A stretch of DNA of 64,000 nucleotides, taken from positions 142,494 through 206,493 of the forward strand of contig JAJUFP010000005.1 in assembly GCA_029263715.1 (NCBI GenBank), read 5' to 3'. The DNA is from Nitrososphaera sp. (GTDB lineage Archaea; Thermoproteota; Nitrososphaeria; Nitrososphaerales; Nitrososphaeraceae). Made by a program: the position numbers and the translations under genes. Of this stretch, positions 9,041 through 18,991 are shown piece by piece; the first letter of the stretch is position 1; each line of letters opens with the position of its first letter. The notes beneath the pieces were generated by a model. That model was not told the origin of the DNA. It made no database searches and worked only from the letters and a program-made list of their open reading frames with translations.

Positions 9041-9304
9041 TTATTCCGTTATTTTACCGAAAATTATTCTATTTATACCCTTACCAGCCAATTTCTTAGT
9101 GTATTGGTTTCTTTGTATGACAGCGATTATTGATTATTCCAATTTTTTCTCAGATAGAGATGTCGAAAAGTGCCTTATCCTTTAATTCATCATTTCTGCG
9201 AATCAGAATTATACGAGCGGTGATGCGTATTTTTTCAAATTAGCCAAATGTTGAATTGCACTAAATAATATTTCAGATTGCATTTTACATAAATGAATTC
9301 CGTA

Positions 9305-9721
9305 TCAGCGCATCTTTTCCATCCAATCGTCGTCCCGGTAGTTCTCAGGGTTCAGCCTAAAGCCGGATGTCTGCTCTCGCGGAACATCACTTAGCTTCAA
9401 AAAGTATTCCAGCTTTAGTTTTTTCAGCTTTTTGTTGAGCCAGAGCACGAACCGGTCTTCAAGCGTGTTGCCTTCCTGCTTGTTGATATCGGGGTGAATA
9501 TCCAAAAGCTTTTCCACAAAGTCAGGGTTGAAATATAGCCGGAAGAAATCCCAGCCAAGGGACTTACCCATCGACGAGCACTCTACATTGCCTTCGGTAT
9601 GGGCCCCCCATTCCAGAGTGCCGATGAATTCCATTATCTTTGGCCGTTCTTTTTCAAAATCGATACAGGAGCCGGAAACCACTATCATTGGAGCTCTTTC
9701 GGCAAATCTACGGTGCACCAA
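9305..9721 (-). CDS. Hypothetical protein; distant paralog of the 39223-39564 product
   Basis: GWDFFRLYFNPDFVEKLL...GNTLEDRFVLWLNKKLK aligns with GWSFAKLFLSGQFVEKLY...GKKFEDKFIGWLGQQLK. Confidence 0.6.
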   Translation of the reverse strand: MVHRRFAERAPMIVVSGSCIDFEKERPKIMEFIGTLEWGAHTEGNVECSSMGKSLGWDFFRLYFNPDFVEKLLDIHPDINKQEGNTLEDRFVLWLNKKLKKLKLEYFLKLSDVPREQTSGFRLNPENYRDDDWMEKMR

Positions 9722-9764
9722 GTCTAATTATAAGACAAATTATGGATATTTAAGTAAATTGCCA

Positions 9765-11387
9765 CTACAGGTAGCGTCTCAACGTTTCTGTCACACGCTG
9801 AACCCCCAGATCCAGGAAATAGTTTCCGATCCTGGGTCCCCTGTCGGAATTTAGGAACATCCTGTACAGCAGGGTGAACAGCTCCTTTGGATCCATCCCA
9901 TTGTTTCTGGCGGTATCAAACACCTTGGATTGCAGGTTCTTTGCATTTTCCGGGTTTTCAGGTATGTTTTCAAACGCTTTCAGAACCTCGATTAGATCCA
10001 ACACTGCTTTTTTCTGGTTCTCTGAAAGCTGGACCTCGAACCTTTCCTCGGTGGTGGTAAAGTCGTCGGCCCAGTTGGCGGCCAGCCTTATCTTTTGCAT
10101 GATGCTGTCAGTCTTGTCCTTGACCATGCCGTATTTGACGAGACGTGCAAAGACCTTTTCGTATTTGTCCTGACTGTCAGGGTATATGGAGGCCTGCTGC
10201 GCCAGGAACCGGTACAGCGCGTGGGGGCTTGGCTGCTTTGGCGGCTGCAGCTTGTTGATGTATTCGTAAATGCCCTTGATCTTGGTCAGCTTGGCCTGAT
10301 TATCCTCCTTTATCTTGCCAAAGTACAGGTCTTCATAATAGTCGTATTCGTCCATCAGTGCCGGCACGTCGTCTATGCCGACATGTCTGGTGCCGGTGAT
10401 ACGCTTGAAAAGCAAGAGGAGTATCGATTCTGGAGTCCCGTACTTTAGCCACATCTGCGGCGTCAGCACGTTTCCAGCCGACTTGCTGATCTTTTTGCCG
10501 GATTTGTCAAGAAACATCTCGTACTTGACATGCAGCGGATGCGGATGCCCGAGGATCTCGTCGCAGACCCAGTCGTTGACACGGACGGAATCCATGATAT
10601 CCTTGCCGTAGGCCTCAAAGCGGATGTCAAAGGCCTGCCAGCGGGCGGCAAACTCAACCTTCCAGGCAAGCTTGCCATCTCCTTTTGTGATGTCAGCCTC
10701 GCCTTTATGGCCGCAGCCCTGGACCTCGGATTTGCCGATGCGGCTGCCTTTGCAGCTGTAGAGGACTTTCTTTTCTTCCGGCAGGTATTTTTCGGCTACA
10801 GCCACGTACAGCCTGCCGCAGCTGGCGCAGACCGGAAAGTACGGCAGGACGCTGATGTATTTGTCCTGCCCCACAAATTCGGCTATCTTCTTGCCCAGCT
10901 TTTCGCTGTTTTGCAGTATGGTGTCTATTTGCTTGACCAGCTTGCCGGTCTTGTAGGCCTCCCTGCCGCTCTGGAACCGGTATTTTATGCCGGCCCGGTC
11001 AAGGCCGTCTAAAAGAAGGCTGCTCATGTGCGCGCCGTACGACGGCTGCGTTCCAAACGGATCTGGTATCTCTGAGACCGGCCGCGCGATATGACCCTTT
11101 AGCCAGTCTGGAAGGCCGGCGGGAATCTTGCGCAAGCCGTCCATGTCATCGGAATAAGCGACAAGCTCGGATTTGTAACCCATGTTCTGCAGTGCAAGGG
11201 CGATGCCATAAGCCCTGACGGCGTCTCCCATGCTGCCGATGTGGGGTATCCCGGAGGCGCCAAGGCCGCTTTCAACTCGGATGAGGTTCAGACTTCTACC
11301 CAGCCTCTTTTCGCGCCTTATCATGGCGTCGGCAACCTTGTCCAGCCAGGTACCCTTGCCTACAACTATCTGCTCAGATTCTTCCAT
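9765..11387 (-). CDS. lysS: Lysyl-tRNA synthetase, class I
   Basis: LIRVESGLGASGIPHIGSMGD (HIGH-like), KISKSAGNVLTP (KMSKS-like) and GRLYVAVAEKYLPEEKKVLYSC. Confidence 0.93.
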   Translation of the reverse strand: MEESEQIVVGKGTWLDKVADAMIRREKRLGRSLNLIRVESGLGASGIPHIGSMGDAVRAYGIALALQNMGYKSELVAYSDDMDGLRKIPAGLPDWLKGHIARPVSEIPDPFGTQPSYGAHMSSLLLDGLDRAGIKYRFQSGREAYKTGKLVKQIDTILQNSEKLGKKIAEFVGQDKYISVLPYFPVCASCGRLYVAVAEKYLPEEKKVLYSCKGSRIGKSEVQGCGHKGEADITKGDGKLAWKVEFAARWQAFDIRFEAYGKDIMDSVRVNDWVCDEILGHPHPLHVKYEMFLDKSGKKISKSAGNVLTPQMWLKYGTPESILLLLFKRITGTRHVGIDDVPALMDEYDYYEDLYFGKIKEDNQAKLTKIKGIYEYINKLQPPKQPSPHALYRFLAQQASIYPDSQDKYEKVFARLVKYGMVKDKTDSIMQKIRLAANWADDFTTTEERFEVQLSENQKKAVLDLIEVLKAFENIPENPENAKNLQSKVFDTARNNGMDPKELFTLLYRMFLNSDRGPRIGNYFLDLGVQRVTETLRRYL

Positions 11388-11389
11388 TG

Positions 11390-12976
11390 CTATATCTCCT
11401 TTGAAACGTAGGGACCGTCTTGATGGTATCCCAGTTGTTTTTTATAGTATTGCCTTGTGCCGACCGCGCTGATGACTGCGATCTTGTCCACACCAAACTC
11501 TTCCTTGGCTATCCTTTCTGCTTCCTGCATAAGTTTCATTCCATACCCCCTGTGCTGGTACGATGACGCATCGACGTCATGTCCGACGTTGAGTGCCTGC
11601 CCGTAGACATGAAGCTCGCGGACCACGGCCGAGTATTCAAGCTCCGGCCTGTGGGTGGACTGGATCTTCCTTAAGCGCAGAAAGCCAAGGATGGTCTGGC
11701 CGTCAAGGCTTTCAAAAGACAGGAAAGCTTCCCGGCTTGCAGAGGCAGAATAGTCTATCCTTTTGAAGACCACCTCATCTGCTTTTGGGTATTTCTTCTG
11801 CAGGCCGGCTTCGCGGCATCTTATGCAGTTGCACCTGTAGCCCTGCTCCTGCAGTCTCTGAAGCACTATCTGCCTCAAGTTGCCGCTTTTAGGTCCGGCG
11901 ATGATGTCGGCTGACTCGATCTCCCGCTGAACGCGCATTATCCTGATCCAGGGCGGCACCATCTTTTTCATCTCCACTATCACGTTTACAAGATCGTCAT
12001 CGGAATATGCCTGGTACTTGCCGGTCCTGTACAGCTTGTACAGGCCGGTGTGCTCTAAAACAAGGGTTGGATAAACCTTGAGCATGTCTGGCCTGAAGGA
12101 CTCGTCTTCAAAAAGCCGCCGGAAATCCTCGATGTCTTTTTCCGGAGAGGACCCTGGAAGGCCGGGCATCATGTGTGCAACTACCTTGTAGCCAGAATTT
12201 CGGGCAACCCTAAAAGCATCGACGACATCCTGCAGCGTATGTCCCCGGTTTACCAGTCTGTAGACTCGGTCATCCAGAGACTGGACACCTATCTCAAGTC
12301 TTGTAACCCCAAGATCCAGCAGCAGATCGATGTGCTGCTCCTTGCAGTAATCCGGCTTGGTCTCCACCGTAAAGCCAACGCACCGGTTATCAGCAACCTC
12401 GTTTGCCAAGATGGATTGCTGAAGATCTCCTGATGGAAAGCCGTTTAACGCGTCGTAGCAGGATTTTGCAAAACCCCGCTGGTAGTCTGCTGGCATGAAG
12501 GTAAATGTGCCGCCAACAATCACGATCTCGGACTTGCCGGTATCATGGCCGCGCCTTTGCAGCTGGTCGACTTTGGACCGGACCTGCATGTACGGGTCAA
12601 AGTCAAAGCTCTGTGCGGCCCTGGCTGCCGGCTCCTTGCCGGTGTAGCTTAGAGGAGTGTTGAATTCTATGCCTCCGGGGCAGTATATGCATCTTCCATG
12701 TGGGCATTCGTAGGGTTTTGGCATGACTGCAATTACTGCCACACCCGACGCGGTCTTGGCCGGTTTGACCATCAGCAGCTTGCGGTACCTGCTTGTCTGG
12801 GGAAGGTATCCGATGATGTGCTCGTTTTTTGGCATCGTGGCCAGACGGTACTGTGAGGAAACTTGCCGGATGATCTTGGAGACCTGCCTAGCAGACGGGC
12901 TGTGCTGATTTATCTGCAGGGCGATGTCCTTGCAGGCCTGCTGGTAGACACTGTCCGGATCGGAAGCGGCAAGCAA
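11390..12976 (-). CDS. elp3: Elp3-family tRNA U34 carboxymethyltransferase (radical SAM + GNAT)
   Basis: MPKPYECPHGRCIYCPGG radical-SAM cluster, GVTRLEIGVQSLDD, HMMPGLPGS, C-terminal acetyltransferase HRGYGMKLMQEAERIAKEE. Confidence 0.94.
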   Translation of the reverse strand: MLAASDPDSVYQQACKDIALQINQHSPSARQVSKIIRQVSSQYRLATMPKNEHIIGYLPQTSRYRKLLMVKPAKTASGVAVIAVMPKPYECPHGRCIYCPGGIEFNTPLSYTGKEPAARAAQSFDFDPYMQVRSKVDQLQRRGHDTGKSEIVIVGGTFTFMPADYQRGFAKSCYDALNGFPSGDLQQSILANEVADNRCVGFTVETKPDYCKEQHIDLLLDLGVTRLEIGVQSLDDRVYRLVNRGHTLQDVVDAFRVARNSGYKVVAHMMPGLPGSSPEKDIEDFRRLFEDESFRPDMLKVYPTLVLEHTGLYKLYRTGKYQAYSDDDLVNVIVEMKKMVPPWIRIMRVQREIESADIIAGPKSGNLRQIVLQRLQEQGYRCNCIRCREAGLQKKYPKADEVVFKRIDYSASASREAFLSFESLDGQTILGFLRLRKIQSTHRPELEYSAVVRELHVYGQALNVGHDVDASSYQHRGYGMKLMQEAERIAKEEFGVDKIAVISAVGTRQYYKKQLGYHQDGPYVSKEI

Positions 12977-13019
12977 TATCCCTCAAAACGCGCCTTGTTC
13001 GCATATTAATTTTTGGAGC

Positions 13020-14063
13020 TTAGAGGCTTTCCTTCTTTCCATCCAGTTTTGCAACGACGCCGGCACCCTTCTCTATGCTACCGATTTGCCAGCAGTGCAT
13101 CCGGTGCTTCTTGAATGTGCGCATGATCTTTTCAGCGCTTGATTTTGGAGCGATAACGCAAAAGCCAACACCCATGTTAAAGGTCCTGTACATCTCCTTG
13201 ATGTCTATGTTCCCGTCCTGCTGAATCTGCCGAAATATGCCGGTTGGGGTTGGAAGGTTGTCCAGAACATACTGAACCTTGTCGTTTAGACGCGGCAGTT
13301 TTGTAAAAGAGCCTCCAGTGATGTGGGCAAGTCCGTGCACCGGGACTTTGCCAAGCAATTCCATGACTGGCCTGACGTATATCCGGGTGGGGATCAGAAG
13401 CTCTTCTCCCACCGTCTGGACCAGGTGTTCGGCATTGTCATCCACAGAATATCTTGATAGCAGGACCTTGCGCGCCAGCGTGTATCCGTTGGAATGGATG
13501 CCGCTGCTTTCAACACCAATTATCAGGTCGCCGGGCTTGATGGCGCTTCCAAGGACAGGCCGGCCTTTTACCGTGCCAAGGACCATGCCCGCAAGATCAA
13601 AGGCATTCTCTTCTCCAGAGATGATCTCCGGTACGATGGCCGTCTCGCCTCCGACTATGGCCATCTGCGATTGCCTTGCACCATCCACAAGCCCGCTGGC
13701 TATTTCTTCTAGGAGTGCCTCGTTTGGTTGCCGCATAGCGATGTAGTCTATGAAGGCAACAGGCCGGGCGCCCACGCATATGACATCGTTGACGTTCATG
13801 GCAACGCAGTCCACGCCCACCGTGTCATAGCGGTTCATCATCTGCGCCACAAGGACTTTGGTTCCGACGCCGTCAGAATGCACCGCCAGGGTTTCTTGTC
13901 CAATCTTTACAAGCCCGGCGTAATGCCCAAAGCCTGAAAGAACCCTGCCGGCGATCGGCAGCTTGTGCGTCGCCTTGATGATATCGCCGATGCTCTTTTG
14001 CGCCGCGCGTACCTTCTTTACATCAACGCCGGCGTCCCTGTACGTCATGCGCTTTGCAGTCAA
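13020..14063 (-). CDS. purM: Phosphoribosylformylglycinamidine cyclo-ligase (AIR synthetase)
   Basis: MTYRDAGVD, VAMNVNDVICVGARPVAFIDYIA, SSGIHSNGYTLARKV and HITGGSF. Confidence 0.93.
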   Translation of the reverse strand: MTAKRMTYRDAGVDVKKVRAAQKSIGDIIKATHKLPIAGRVLSGFGHYAGLVKIGQETLAVHSDGVGTKVLVAQMMNRYDTVGVDCVAMNVNDVICVGARPVAFIDYIAMRQPNEALLEEIASGLVDGARQSQMAIVGGETAIVPEIISGEENAFDLAGMVLGTVKGRPVLGSAIKPGDLIIGVESSGIHSNGYTLARKVLLSRYSVDDNAEHLVQTVGEELLIPTRIYVRPVMELLGKVPVHGLAHITGGSFTKLPRLNDKVQYVLDNLPTPTGIFRQIQQDGNIDIKEMYRTFNMGVGFCVIAPKSSAEKIMRTFKKHRMHCWQIGSIEKGAGVVAKLDGKKESL

Positions 14064-14199
14064 ACAAATCGGGTAATCCAGCAGGCATTATAATTATTGC
14101 TGGCAAAGGATACTGTTCGATTAAGGGACACGGCTTCTCGCTTTCATACGTTGCTTCGTCTGGACAAATCAATATATCTGCCTGCCCTCATCATGAATC

Positions 14200-14925
14200 G
14201 TGGCTGGCGGGAGCTCTTCAATTCTCGTCTTTGTCTTAGTCATTGCAGCGCTGTTTGCCTTGTTATACATCTCTGAATCTACGCAATCGATCTCACCCAA
14301 TAAACCCAGAATAGTTCATGTTGTAAATTCAAATCTCAGCTCATCCTGTCTTAGCGTTGAGCACTATGAATCATTATTTAGCACCAAGGGCCCTATATTT
14401 GGACTCCCTTCATACGTTCCACAAGGATATGCTTTGCAGTGCATAAACGTAAGCGGCCCCAATCCTTCTGATGAGGATGCAGTTTCGCTTTACTACTTTA
14501 AGGATGACAAGGAGTTTCAATCGAGATTCCTTCCGAAAATTGAAAAAGAAACCAATGGTCGCGCAATATATGCAAAATGGATATCGGAATTTTATGATGC
14601 CGGCGGGATATTAGTTTATAGAGGCATAGAGTATTTTGGCCAAGACGACCCGAGATATAACGACAAGCTGAAGCATGCAGAATACGAGAGGACGATGAAT
14701 TTTGATGGTGGGTCAGAACACCCTCTTATGAAATTTGCCGATGGAAATCCTGTATTGATCTCTGAGTTTGGACAGGACCAAAGCGGCAAAGATGTCAACT
14801 GGCTATTCCTATACATGGACAACAACTGGTTTATAAGAATCATTGGAACTTCAGATTCTGACGAGCTATTCAAGATGGCAGAAACAATTCATGAAACAAG
14901 CAAGACAGAAACGCATGTAAATTGA
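14200..14925 (+). CDS. Hypothetical membrane-anchored/secreted protein
   Basis: GTG-start ORF, N-terminal hydrophobic segment (ILVFVLVIAALFALLYI), soluble C-terminal part. Confidence 0.6.
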   Translation: MAGGSSSILVFVLVIAALFALLYISESTQSISPNKPRIVHVVNSNLSSSCLSVEHYESLFSTKGPIFGLPSYVPQGYALQCINVSGPNPSDEDAVSLYYFKDDKEFQSRFLPKIEKETNGRAIYAKWISEFYDAGGILVYRGIEYFGQDDPRYNDKLKHAEYERTMNFDGGSEHPLMKFADGNPVLISEFGQDQSGKDVNWLFLYMDNNWFIRIIGTSDSDELFKMAETIHETSKTETHVN

Positions 14926-15018
14926 CGACTTTGTTGGGTTATCCATGTCCCTTGATCGAACAGTATTCTAGCAGAGCAGCATATTTAATATAGAAACTTT
15001 GGAGAAGAGCCTCCGTAG

Positions 15019-16200
15019 ATGGATGCAAGAAATATCGGTTTGAGGAACATCGAGGTAGCCGATACAAAGATTTGTTCCATTGATGGCGAGAATGGAAAAC
15101 TGATCTATCGTGGATTTGATATTCTGGATTTGGTTAACCATTCCACTTTTGAGGAGACTTCATACCTGCTTCTTTTTGGCGAGCTACCAAAATCCGACCA
15201 GCTGGCGGATTTTGGTAGGAGAATAAGGGAGGCCCGCTACCTTCCAGAGCCGCTCATAAAGAACCTAAAGAGCAGGCCCAAGCGCGCCCAGCCCATGGAC
15301 GTGCTTCAGTCCTGTGTATCAGAGCTTGCAGACTATGACCTGAACATAGAGGATGCTTCAAAAGAGGCGCATGTCCGGCGCGCCATTACCCTCATAGCCA
15401 AGATCCCCGCCATAGTTGCGGCCTGGAACAGGATCCGGGCAGGCCAGCACATTGTTGATCCCCTAGAAGAGGGCTCGCATGCAGCAAACTTCCTGTACAT
15501 GCTGCGTGGCGTCGAGCCGTCGGCAGAGGAAGCCAAGATAATGGACATCTGCCTCATACTTCATGCAGAGCACAGTTTCAATGCATCAACCTTTGCAGCA
15601 AGGGAGATCGCCTCGACTAGGGCCCACATGTATGCTGCAGTCAGCGGTGCCATCGGCGCGCTATCCGGCGAGCTTCACGGCGGCGCCAACGTGCAGGTGA
15701 TGAAGATGCTGCTTGAAATAGGCGATGCGGCCAACGTGGAAAAGTGGGTGGCAAACCGGCTCCAGTCAGGAGGCAGGGTTATGGGTATGGGCCACGCCGT
15801 TTACCGCACCACCGATCCCCGTGCAGACATACTTTCCAGGCTTTCAAAGGCCATCTCCAAGGAGAAGGGCAACAAATGGTACGAAATGACAGAACGTGCC
15901 GAGAAGGCCACCAAGAAGTGGATGCTTGAAAACAAAAAGCAGGCCATCTACCCCAACGTTGACCTGTACAGCGCTTCGATATACTACAGCATGGGCATCC
16001 CGATGGATCTCAATACGCCGATATTTGCTGTCTCAAGAATATCGGGCTGGTCGGCTCACATCATAGAGGAAAAGTTTGCCGAGGCAGCCCCAAAGCCAGC
16101 TTTGTACAGGCCCAAGGCAGTGTACATAGGCAGGTACTGCGGTCCGATGGGCTGCGAGTACGTGCCATTGCTAGAGCGGGACGGGCAGCAGATCGGCTAG
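15019..16200 (+). CDS. gltA: Citrate synthase
   Basis: LIYRGFDILDL, LHAEHSFNASTFAAREIAST, GELHGGANVQVM, GMGHAVYRTTDPRA. Confidence 0.95.
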   Translation: MDARNIGLRNIEVADTKICSIDGENGKLIYRGFDILDLVNHSTFEETSYLLLFGELPKSDQLADFGRRIREARYLPEPLIKNLKSRPKRAQPMDVLQSCVSELADYDLNIEDASKEAHVRRAITLIAKIPAIVAAWNRIRAGQHIVDPLEEGSHAANFLYMLRGVEPSAEEAKIMDICLILHAEHSFNASTFAAREIASTRAHMYAAVSGAIGALSGELHGGANVQVMKMLLEIGDAANVEKWVANRLQSGGRVMGMGHAVYRTTDPRADILSRLSKAISKEKGNKWYEMTERAEKATKKWMLENKKQAIYPNVDLYSASIYYSMGIPMDLNTPIFAVSRISGWSAHIIEEKFAEAAPKPALYRPKAVYIGRYCGPMGCEYVPLLERDGQQIG

Positions 16201-16229
16201 AAATGTTGATAGGTTGATGAAAAGGCAGT

Positions 16230-17462
16230 TTGGACAAGCCAGAAGAAAAGCTGTTGCATAAAACCGAGGACCACGCCAAGCAGGAGCAGCTGACAGAAAA
16301 GCGCATCGATTATCTGGGACATGAAGCCGTGCGCCTTCACAAAAAATACCGCGGCAAGATAGAGATAAGAAGCAAGTTTCCCATACGCTCAAGCCGGGAT
16401 ATCAGCCTTGCATACACCCCGGGAGTGGCCGAGGTCTGCAGGGCTATCGCCTCCGATAAAGGCAAAGCATACGAATACACTTCCAAGTGGAACAACGTTG
16501 CCATAGTAACCGACGGAACCAGGACGCTTGGCTTGGGCAGCATAGGCGCCGAAGCGGCGCTCCCAGTCATGGAAGGAAAGGCGCTGCTCTACAAACAGTT
16601 TGGCAATGTTGATGCTTTTCCCATCTGCCTGAGGACAACTGATTTTGAGGAGATAATAAGCACGGTCAAGAACATCTCTCCAGTATTTGGTGGAATAAAC
16701 ATCGAAGACATCGAGACGCCAAAAGCTCTAGAGATTGTGAAGAGACTTTCAGATGAGCTGGACGTCCCGGTTTTCCACGACGACCAGCACGGAACCGCGG
16801 TAGTCACGCTGGCTGCCCTCATCAACGCGCTGCGGCTGACCAACAGGAAATTAGGCCAGACGAGCGTATTGGTGGCCGGAGCAGGCTCCGCCGGCTACGG
16901 GATAGTCAAGATACTCAAGTTCATCGGCGTGCACGATATCACGGTGACCGACTCTCACGGCGTCATAACTAAAGACAGGGACCCGGCCACCATGAACAAG
17001 TACAAGTTCGAGCTTGCTGACATCACAAATCACAGTAATGCAACCACGCTTGCAGAAGCCATCAGGGGCAAGGACGTCTTTATCGGCGTCTCCGGTGTCA
17101 AAGACCTGCTCACGTCGGAAATGGTAAGAACCATGAACAAGAACTGCATAATATTCCCACTTACAAACCCGGACCCGGAGATACATCCGCGTCTTGCCGC
17201 CAAGGCCGGCGCCAAAGTAATAGCCACCGGCAGCTACAAGTTCGAGAACCGCGCGAACAACGCGCTGGTCTTCCCCTTCACCATGCGGGCCATACTTGAC
17301 AACAGGATACACAGGATAGACCAGCCCCTGCTTGTGGCAGTTGCCAACGCGCTTGCTGACCTGATACCAAGGGAAAAGCTCACACCATTTAACATACTTC
17401 CGGATGTCACTGACAGAAGGATTCAAGCCGCCGTCAACAGGGCAGTCCAGTCAGCCAGATGA
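16230..17462 (+). CDS. NAD(P)-dependent malic enzyme
   Basis: SLAYTPGVAEVCRAI, VTDGTRTLGLGSIGAEAALPVMEGK, HDDQHGTAVV, GAGSAGYGI. TTG start. Confidence 0.93.
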   Translation: MDKPEEKLLHKTEDHAKQEQLTEKRIDYLGHEAVRLHKKYRGKIEIRSKFPIRSSRDISLAYTPGVAEVCRAIASDKGKAYEYTSKWNNVAIVTDGTRTLGLGSIGAEAALPVMEGKALLYKQFGNVDAFPICLRTTDFEEIISTVKNISPVFGGINIEDIETPKALEIVKRLSDELDVPVFHDDQHGTAVVTLAALINALRLTNRKLGQTSVLVAGAGSAGYGIVKILKFIGVHDITVTDSHGVITKDRDPATMNKYKFELADITNHSNATTLAEAIRGKDVFIGVSGVKDLLTSEMVRTMNKNCIIFPLTNPDPEIHPRLAAKAGAKVIATGSYKFENRANNALVFPFTMRAILDNRIHRIDQPLLVAVANALADLIPREKLTPFNILPDVTDRRIQAAVNRAVQSAR

Positions 17463-17684
17463 TCGTTCAGACTGGGTTTTGTTTTTGTACCACATCTTTG
17501 CCCGAAGCTCAGCCTGATGTTTTCTGAGTATCATGAAGGTCATCTCGTAAAAGCTGATTCCTTTTTTTCTGGACTGCAGGTCTATCCATTTCAGGCCATC
17601 GACCAGCTCCGGATCCTTTCCCGCGTTTACCACGAGATCATCTACCATCTTCATAAATTGATCATCCACATGGTCCCATGGCAT
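17451..17684 (-). CDS. Hypothetical protein (78 aa)
   Basis: Likely starts at the internal Met of the track ORF (MPWDHVDDQFMKMVDDLVVNAGK...). Convergent 12-bp overlap with the malic enzyme gene. Confidence 0.5.
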   Translation of the reverse strand: MPWDHVDDQFMKMVDDLVVNAGKDPELVDGLKWIDLQSRKKGISFYEMTFMILRKHQAELRAKMWYKNKTQSERSSG

Positions 17685-17908
17685 GCGCTCAGCTAGCAAA
17701 AAAGCATTTTTAGGCCGCAATTCAAATCCTGTTGACCGGTTGTGTGCATTATTTTGACAAAACCAGATTATTGGAACATTTCTGAAAAGCATCAAAAACC
17801 TGTAGCAACCTGAACCGTTCTCTGTTTTCAAATACTTAAATATATCTTCACTTTGACCTTATTGACAAATGAATCAATCTGTTGTAAACGACTTGGAGGT
17901 TTTCTAGA

Positions 17909-18991
17909 TTGAGAACAAAGTTCGGATTTACACAAGGCCTCAACGTAGCTAGGCTTGGTCTTGACGAGACGCAGATCATTACTGCTTCTCAGATGGCAGA
18001 CAGACTTGACTACGACTCGGTCTGGGCCATGGACCATTCAAACGTTCCACAATGGAAGAACGCGGTGGTCAACGATGCATGGCTGCTTCTTGCGGCTATC
18101 GGCGCCGTCACCAAGAACGTGGAGCTTGGCACCTGCGTTACCGACGCGATAAGAAGACACCCATCGGCCATCGCACTTTCAACCATTACACTGGACAGGA
18201 TCACCAACGGTCGCGGCGTGTTGGGCATCGGGGCCGGCGAGGCTCAGAACGTTGTCGACTTTGGCATCGAGTTCAGCAAGCCCGTTACCAAGTTCAAGGA
18301 GCAGCTTGAAGTAATTGAAAAGCTGTTTGAATCCAGTCCTGACAATCGCGTGGACTATAACGGCGAGTACTACAAGCTTATCAATGCCTGCCTGCAGGCA
18401 AAGAGCATCAGAAAACCAAGGCCGCCGGTCTACATCGCGGCCGGTGCTCCAAAGACGCTGGAGCTGTGCGCAACCTACGGCGACGGCTGGATCCCGATTG
18501 GATACACGCCGGAGCTGTTCAAGCACCATGCCAACATAATAAGGGATCATGCCAAGAGATTGGGCAGGGACCTGACGGACTTTCAGTTTGCCAACGACGT
18601 TGATGTGTACTTCTCCGATGACGGCGAGGAAGCCTGGCAGAAGATGAAAAACGCAGTCAAGGTAAGCCTCTACAAGCCGGAGCTTCTCAAGGTACACAAC
18701 ATACAGCAGGACTCGGAGTTTGACTTCCGCAGATACTTTACAGAGTACGCCATGAACAAGCCGGAGCTGATGGAGCAGATGAAAAAGGCTGCACTCCAGA
18801 TACCTGACAGCGTTGCCAGAACAGCCATCGGTGTTGGAAGCCCTGATGACGTGATTGAAATGCTTGAGCGCTTCACCAAGGCAGGCACGAACCACTTCAT
18901 CATCCGGTTCTGGGGAGAGGGCTACTTCAAGAACATCGAGATGTTTGGAAAGAAGGTCATCCCCTACTTTAGGGATCAGGAAAGAAAGTAG
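17909..18991 (+). CDS. LLM-class flavin/F420-dependent oxidoreductase (methylene-H4MPT reductase-like)
   Basis: FGFTQGLNVARLGLDETQIITASQMADRLDYDSVWAMDH, RGVLGIGAGEAQNV, PPVYIAAGAPKTLEL. TTG start. Confidence 0.85.
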   Translation: MRTKFGFTQGLNVARLGLDETQIITASQMADRLDYDSVWAMDHSNVPQWKNAVVNDAWLLLAAIGAVTKNVELGTCVTDAIRRHPSAIALSTITLDRITNGRGVLGIGAGEAQNVVDFGIEFSKPVTKFKEQLEVIEKLFESSPDNRVDYNGEYYKLINACLQAKSIRKPRPPVYIAAGAPKTLELCATYGDGWIPIGYTPELFKHHANIIRDHAKRLGRDLTDFQFANDVDVYFSDDGEEAWQKMKNAVKVSLYKPELLKVHNIQQDSEFDFRRYFTEYAMNKPELMEQMKKAALQIPDSVARTAIGVGSPDDVIEMLERFTKAGTNHFIIRFWGEGYFKNIEMFGKKVIPYFRDQERK

